DNA from: Verrucomicrobiales bacterium
GTDB taxonomy: Bacteria; Verrucomicrobiota; Verrucomicrobiia; Limisphaerales; JAFMIX01
Direction: 5' to 3'
Length of the DNA: 5,932 nucleotides
Assembly: GCA_017853785.1 (NCBI GenBank)
Contig: JAFMIX010000143.1
Coordinates: 1 to 5,932, forward strand
In this document: piece after piece, positions 5,306 through 5,932 of the stretch
Layout: each line of letters opens with the position of its first letter
Position numbering within the stretch: the stretch's first letter is position 1
The notes under the pieces: model-generated
Databases searched by the model: none
What the model saw: the letters and a program-made list of their open reading frames with translations, nothing else
Told to the model about the DNA's origin: nothing
Program-made: the position numbers and the translations under genes

Positions 5306-5470
5306 AGTTCAAACTCCAAGGGAAAGAGGGAACGGGAACGCCGCGAGGTGGGAACGAGATTCCGCGGCGGAAAGGGGCTGAGCGAACGGGATGCCTGGGG
5401 CTGGCTGGGAGGCCAGCGGGGGGACCGACCCTTTGGGACAAGGGGCGCCCGAGAAGAGTCAATCCAACAT
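5306..5470 (-). promoter_or_regulatory. Structured, UCCC-rich leader of P5 with paired hexaloop hairpins
   Basis: The hairpins (plus-strand spelling) are 5400-5417 GCTGGC-TGGGAG-GCCAGC, followed directly by six G and AC, and 5429-5444 CCCTT-TGGGAC-AAGGG. A longer one at 5339-5369 has 7-bp arms CGCCGCG/CGCGGCG. In the mRNA the first two loops read CUCCCA and GUCCCA. I count eight GGGA (UCCC in gene sense) between about 5320 and 5438. The first hairpin has the same place and architecture as in P2, with one base pair swapped from G-C to C-G. Confidence 0.5.
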
Positions 5471-5488
5471 CAGTTCTGCGCAGGGATT
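5471..5488 (-). promoter_or_regulatory. TGCGCA upstream element of P5
   Basis: Gene sense AATCCC-TGCGCA-GAACTG; core 5477-5482, 172 bp upstream of the P5 start. It keeps the core and the GAA flank but has CCC where P2-P4 have TCT. Confidence 0.45.
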
Positions 5489-5535
5489 TTGGGGGCTCGT
5501 TCGCGCTGGGGCGTGCACGGTGCGCTCAAAATTCG

Positions 5536-5558
5536 CGCGCTCCGAGACTTGGAGCGCG
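5536..5558 (-). terminator. Possible second terminator downstream of P6
   Basis: Eight-bp stem CGCGCTCC/GGAGCGCG with a 7-nt loop, followed on the minus strand by AATTTTGAG. It lies 43 bp beyond the first P6 terminator, so it would act as a backup before the P5 promoter region. On the plus strand it is followed by an A-rich stretch, which rules out plus-strand termination. Confidence 0.45.
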
Positions 5559-5560
5559 AT

Positions 5561-5600
5561 CAAAAAGATACAAAGAGGCGCAAAGACGCACAAAAAGCAA
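5561..5600. repeat. Four imperfect 10-bp repeats with phased A-tracts
   Basis: Four consecutive 10-mers each start with CAAA: CAAAAAGATA, CAAAGAGGCG, CAAAGACGCA and CAAAAAGCAA. The A-runs recur every 10 bp, close to one helical turn, which is the arrangement expected of intrinsically bent DNA. It lies between the two putative P6 terminators. In gene sense it supplies the T-tract after the first one. Confidence 0.55.
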
Positions 5601-5601
5601 C

Positions 5602-5629
5602 CCCGGCCGCGGTGTGAACCGCGGCCGGG
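5602..5629 (-). terminator. Rho-independent terminator of P6
   Basis: Stem and loop identical to the P5 terminator (CCCGGCCGCGGT, loop GTGA, complement), starting 34 bp after the P6 stop. The minus-strand tail is GTTGCTTTTTGTG, with five T. Confidence 0.87.
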
Positions 5630-5663
5630 ATGAAGAGTGCTTTGATCTCTTGTTGCGTACCGC

Positions 5664-5932
5664 TCAGCGGCGACGACGGCCAGCGAGGCCGGCGAGACCG
5701 AGGAGGGCGATCGCGCCCGGAGCGGGAATCACGCCGATCGCGAAGTTGGCGGTCGCGAACTGCACGGCCGAACCAGCGACGCCGTCGTTGAAGCCGATGG
5801 TGAGCGCCCAGTTGCCGGCGAAGGCGTTGCGGTCGATCACGAACTGGCCGAGGAGGACATCCGTGGCGGTGTTCGGGGCGACGCCGACGCGGCCCTGGAG
5901 GGTCGGCGGCGAGCTGTTGAACCAGCCCATGG
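5664..5932 (-). CDS. P6 (3' part only): secreted PEP-CTERM-type (PAPG variant) protein
   Basis: Partial gene: the frame is open to the right edge and the real start lies outside the window. The Met at 5928-5930 is the internal Met of GTMGWFNSSPP, not a start codon. The 88 visible residues are identical to the end of P5: GWFNSSPPTLQGRVGVAPN, TDVLLGQFVIDRNAF, IGFNDGVAGSAVQFAT, then IPAPG, a hydrophobic stretch and RRRR. By comparison with P5 roughly 158 residues, including a signal peptide, should lie beyond the edge. It has its own terminator, so it is another separate unit and the array continues to the right. Confidence 0.9.
   Translation of the reverse strand, partial: MGWFNSSPPTLQGRVGVAPNTATDVLLGQFVIDRNAFAGNWALTIGFNDGVAGSAVQFATANFAIGVIPAPGAIALLGLAGLAGRRRR

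Larger units (their letters stand above)
5602..5932. repeat. Near-identical duplicated segment, copy 2 (P6 3' end and terminator)
   Basis: Second copy of 4503-4833, with substitutions at 5638, 5641, 5877 and 5886. Just outside the terminator stem the similarity falls away apart from a shared CAAAAAG, so the terminator marks one border of the shared block. Confidence 0.9.

Noticed and set aside
1203..5488. TGCGCA elements as sigma-54 promoters
   Set aside because: The GC of a -12 box could be read in TTGCGC, but no GG dinucleotide of a -24 box lies at the right distance upstream in the copies I checked.
311..5932. A CRISPR array or integron-like cassette array because of the regular spacing
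   Set aside because: The repeating parts are whole genes with similar coding sequence; there are no short identical repeats with unique spacers, no attC-like sites between units, and no integrase.
1..5932. tRNA, rRNA or insertion sequence
   Set aside because: No cloverleaf with a TTCRA-type arm, no rRNA-like sequence and no transposase motif or terminal inverted repeats were seen by eye on either strand.

Overview
The window is an unbroken head-to-tail array of six paralogous genes, all on the minus strand. I call them P1 to P6 from left to right. P1 to P5 are complete at 243-246 aa, and P6 runs off the right edge. Each protein has an N-terminal signal peptide ending in (A/S)SA, a roughly 200-residue cysteine-free secreted domain, and a C-terminal tripartite sorting tail: PAPG, a short Leu/Ala/Gly hydrophobic stretch, then four or five Arg before the stop. 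That tail is a PAP variant of the PEP-CTERM signal read by exosortases. Together with the high G+C content it suggests a planctomycete, most likely of the Phycisphaerae/Phycisphaerales. The lineage is an inference from the protein style, not from a marker gene.

Layout: 1-257 is non-coding flank. After that comes a repeating unit of about 1.0-1.1 kb. In gene sense each unit is (i) a TGCGCA-centred element 158-188 bp upstream of the start codon, (ii) a pyrimidine-rich leader with short hairpins and many UCCC tetramers, (iii) a GGAG-type ribosome binding site, (iv) the gene, and (v) a strong GC-rich terminator hairpin, missing only after P3. Every paralog therefore looks like its own monocistronic unit. 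There is no transposase, regulator, exosortase, RNA gene or CRISPR array in the window.

P1, P5 and P6 form one sequence subgroup and P2, P3 and P4 another. The visible 3' end of P6 and its terminator match P5 at all but four positions that I can find, so duplication or gene conversion has been recent there. The function of the secreted domain is unknown. The array suggests a family of exosortase-processed envelope or extracellular proteins that may be expressed differentially.

The least expected features are the shared TGCGCA element and the leaders of P2 and P5. Those two leaders carry matching pairs of hairpins with NUCCCN hexaloops in the mRNA sense, on different stems, including a compensatory base-pair swap. 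I do not recognise this as any named riboswitch or leader class.
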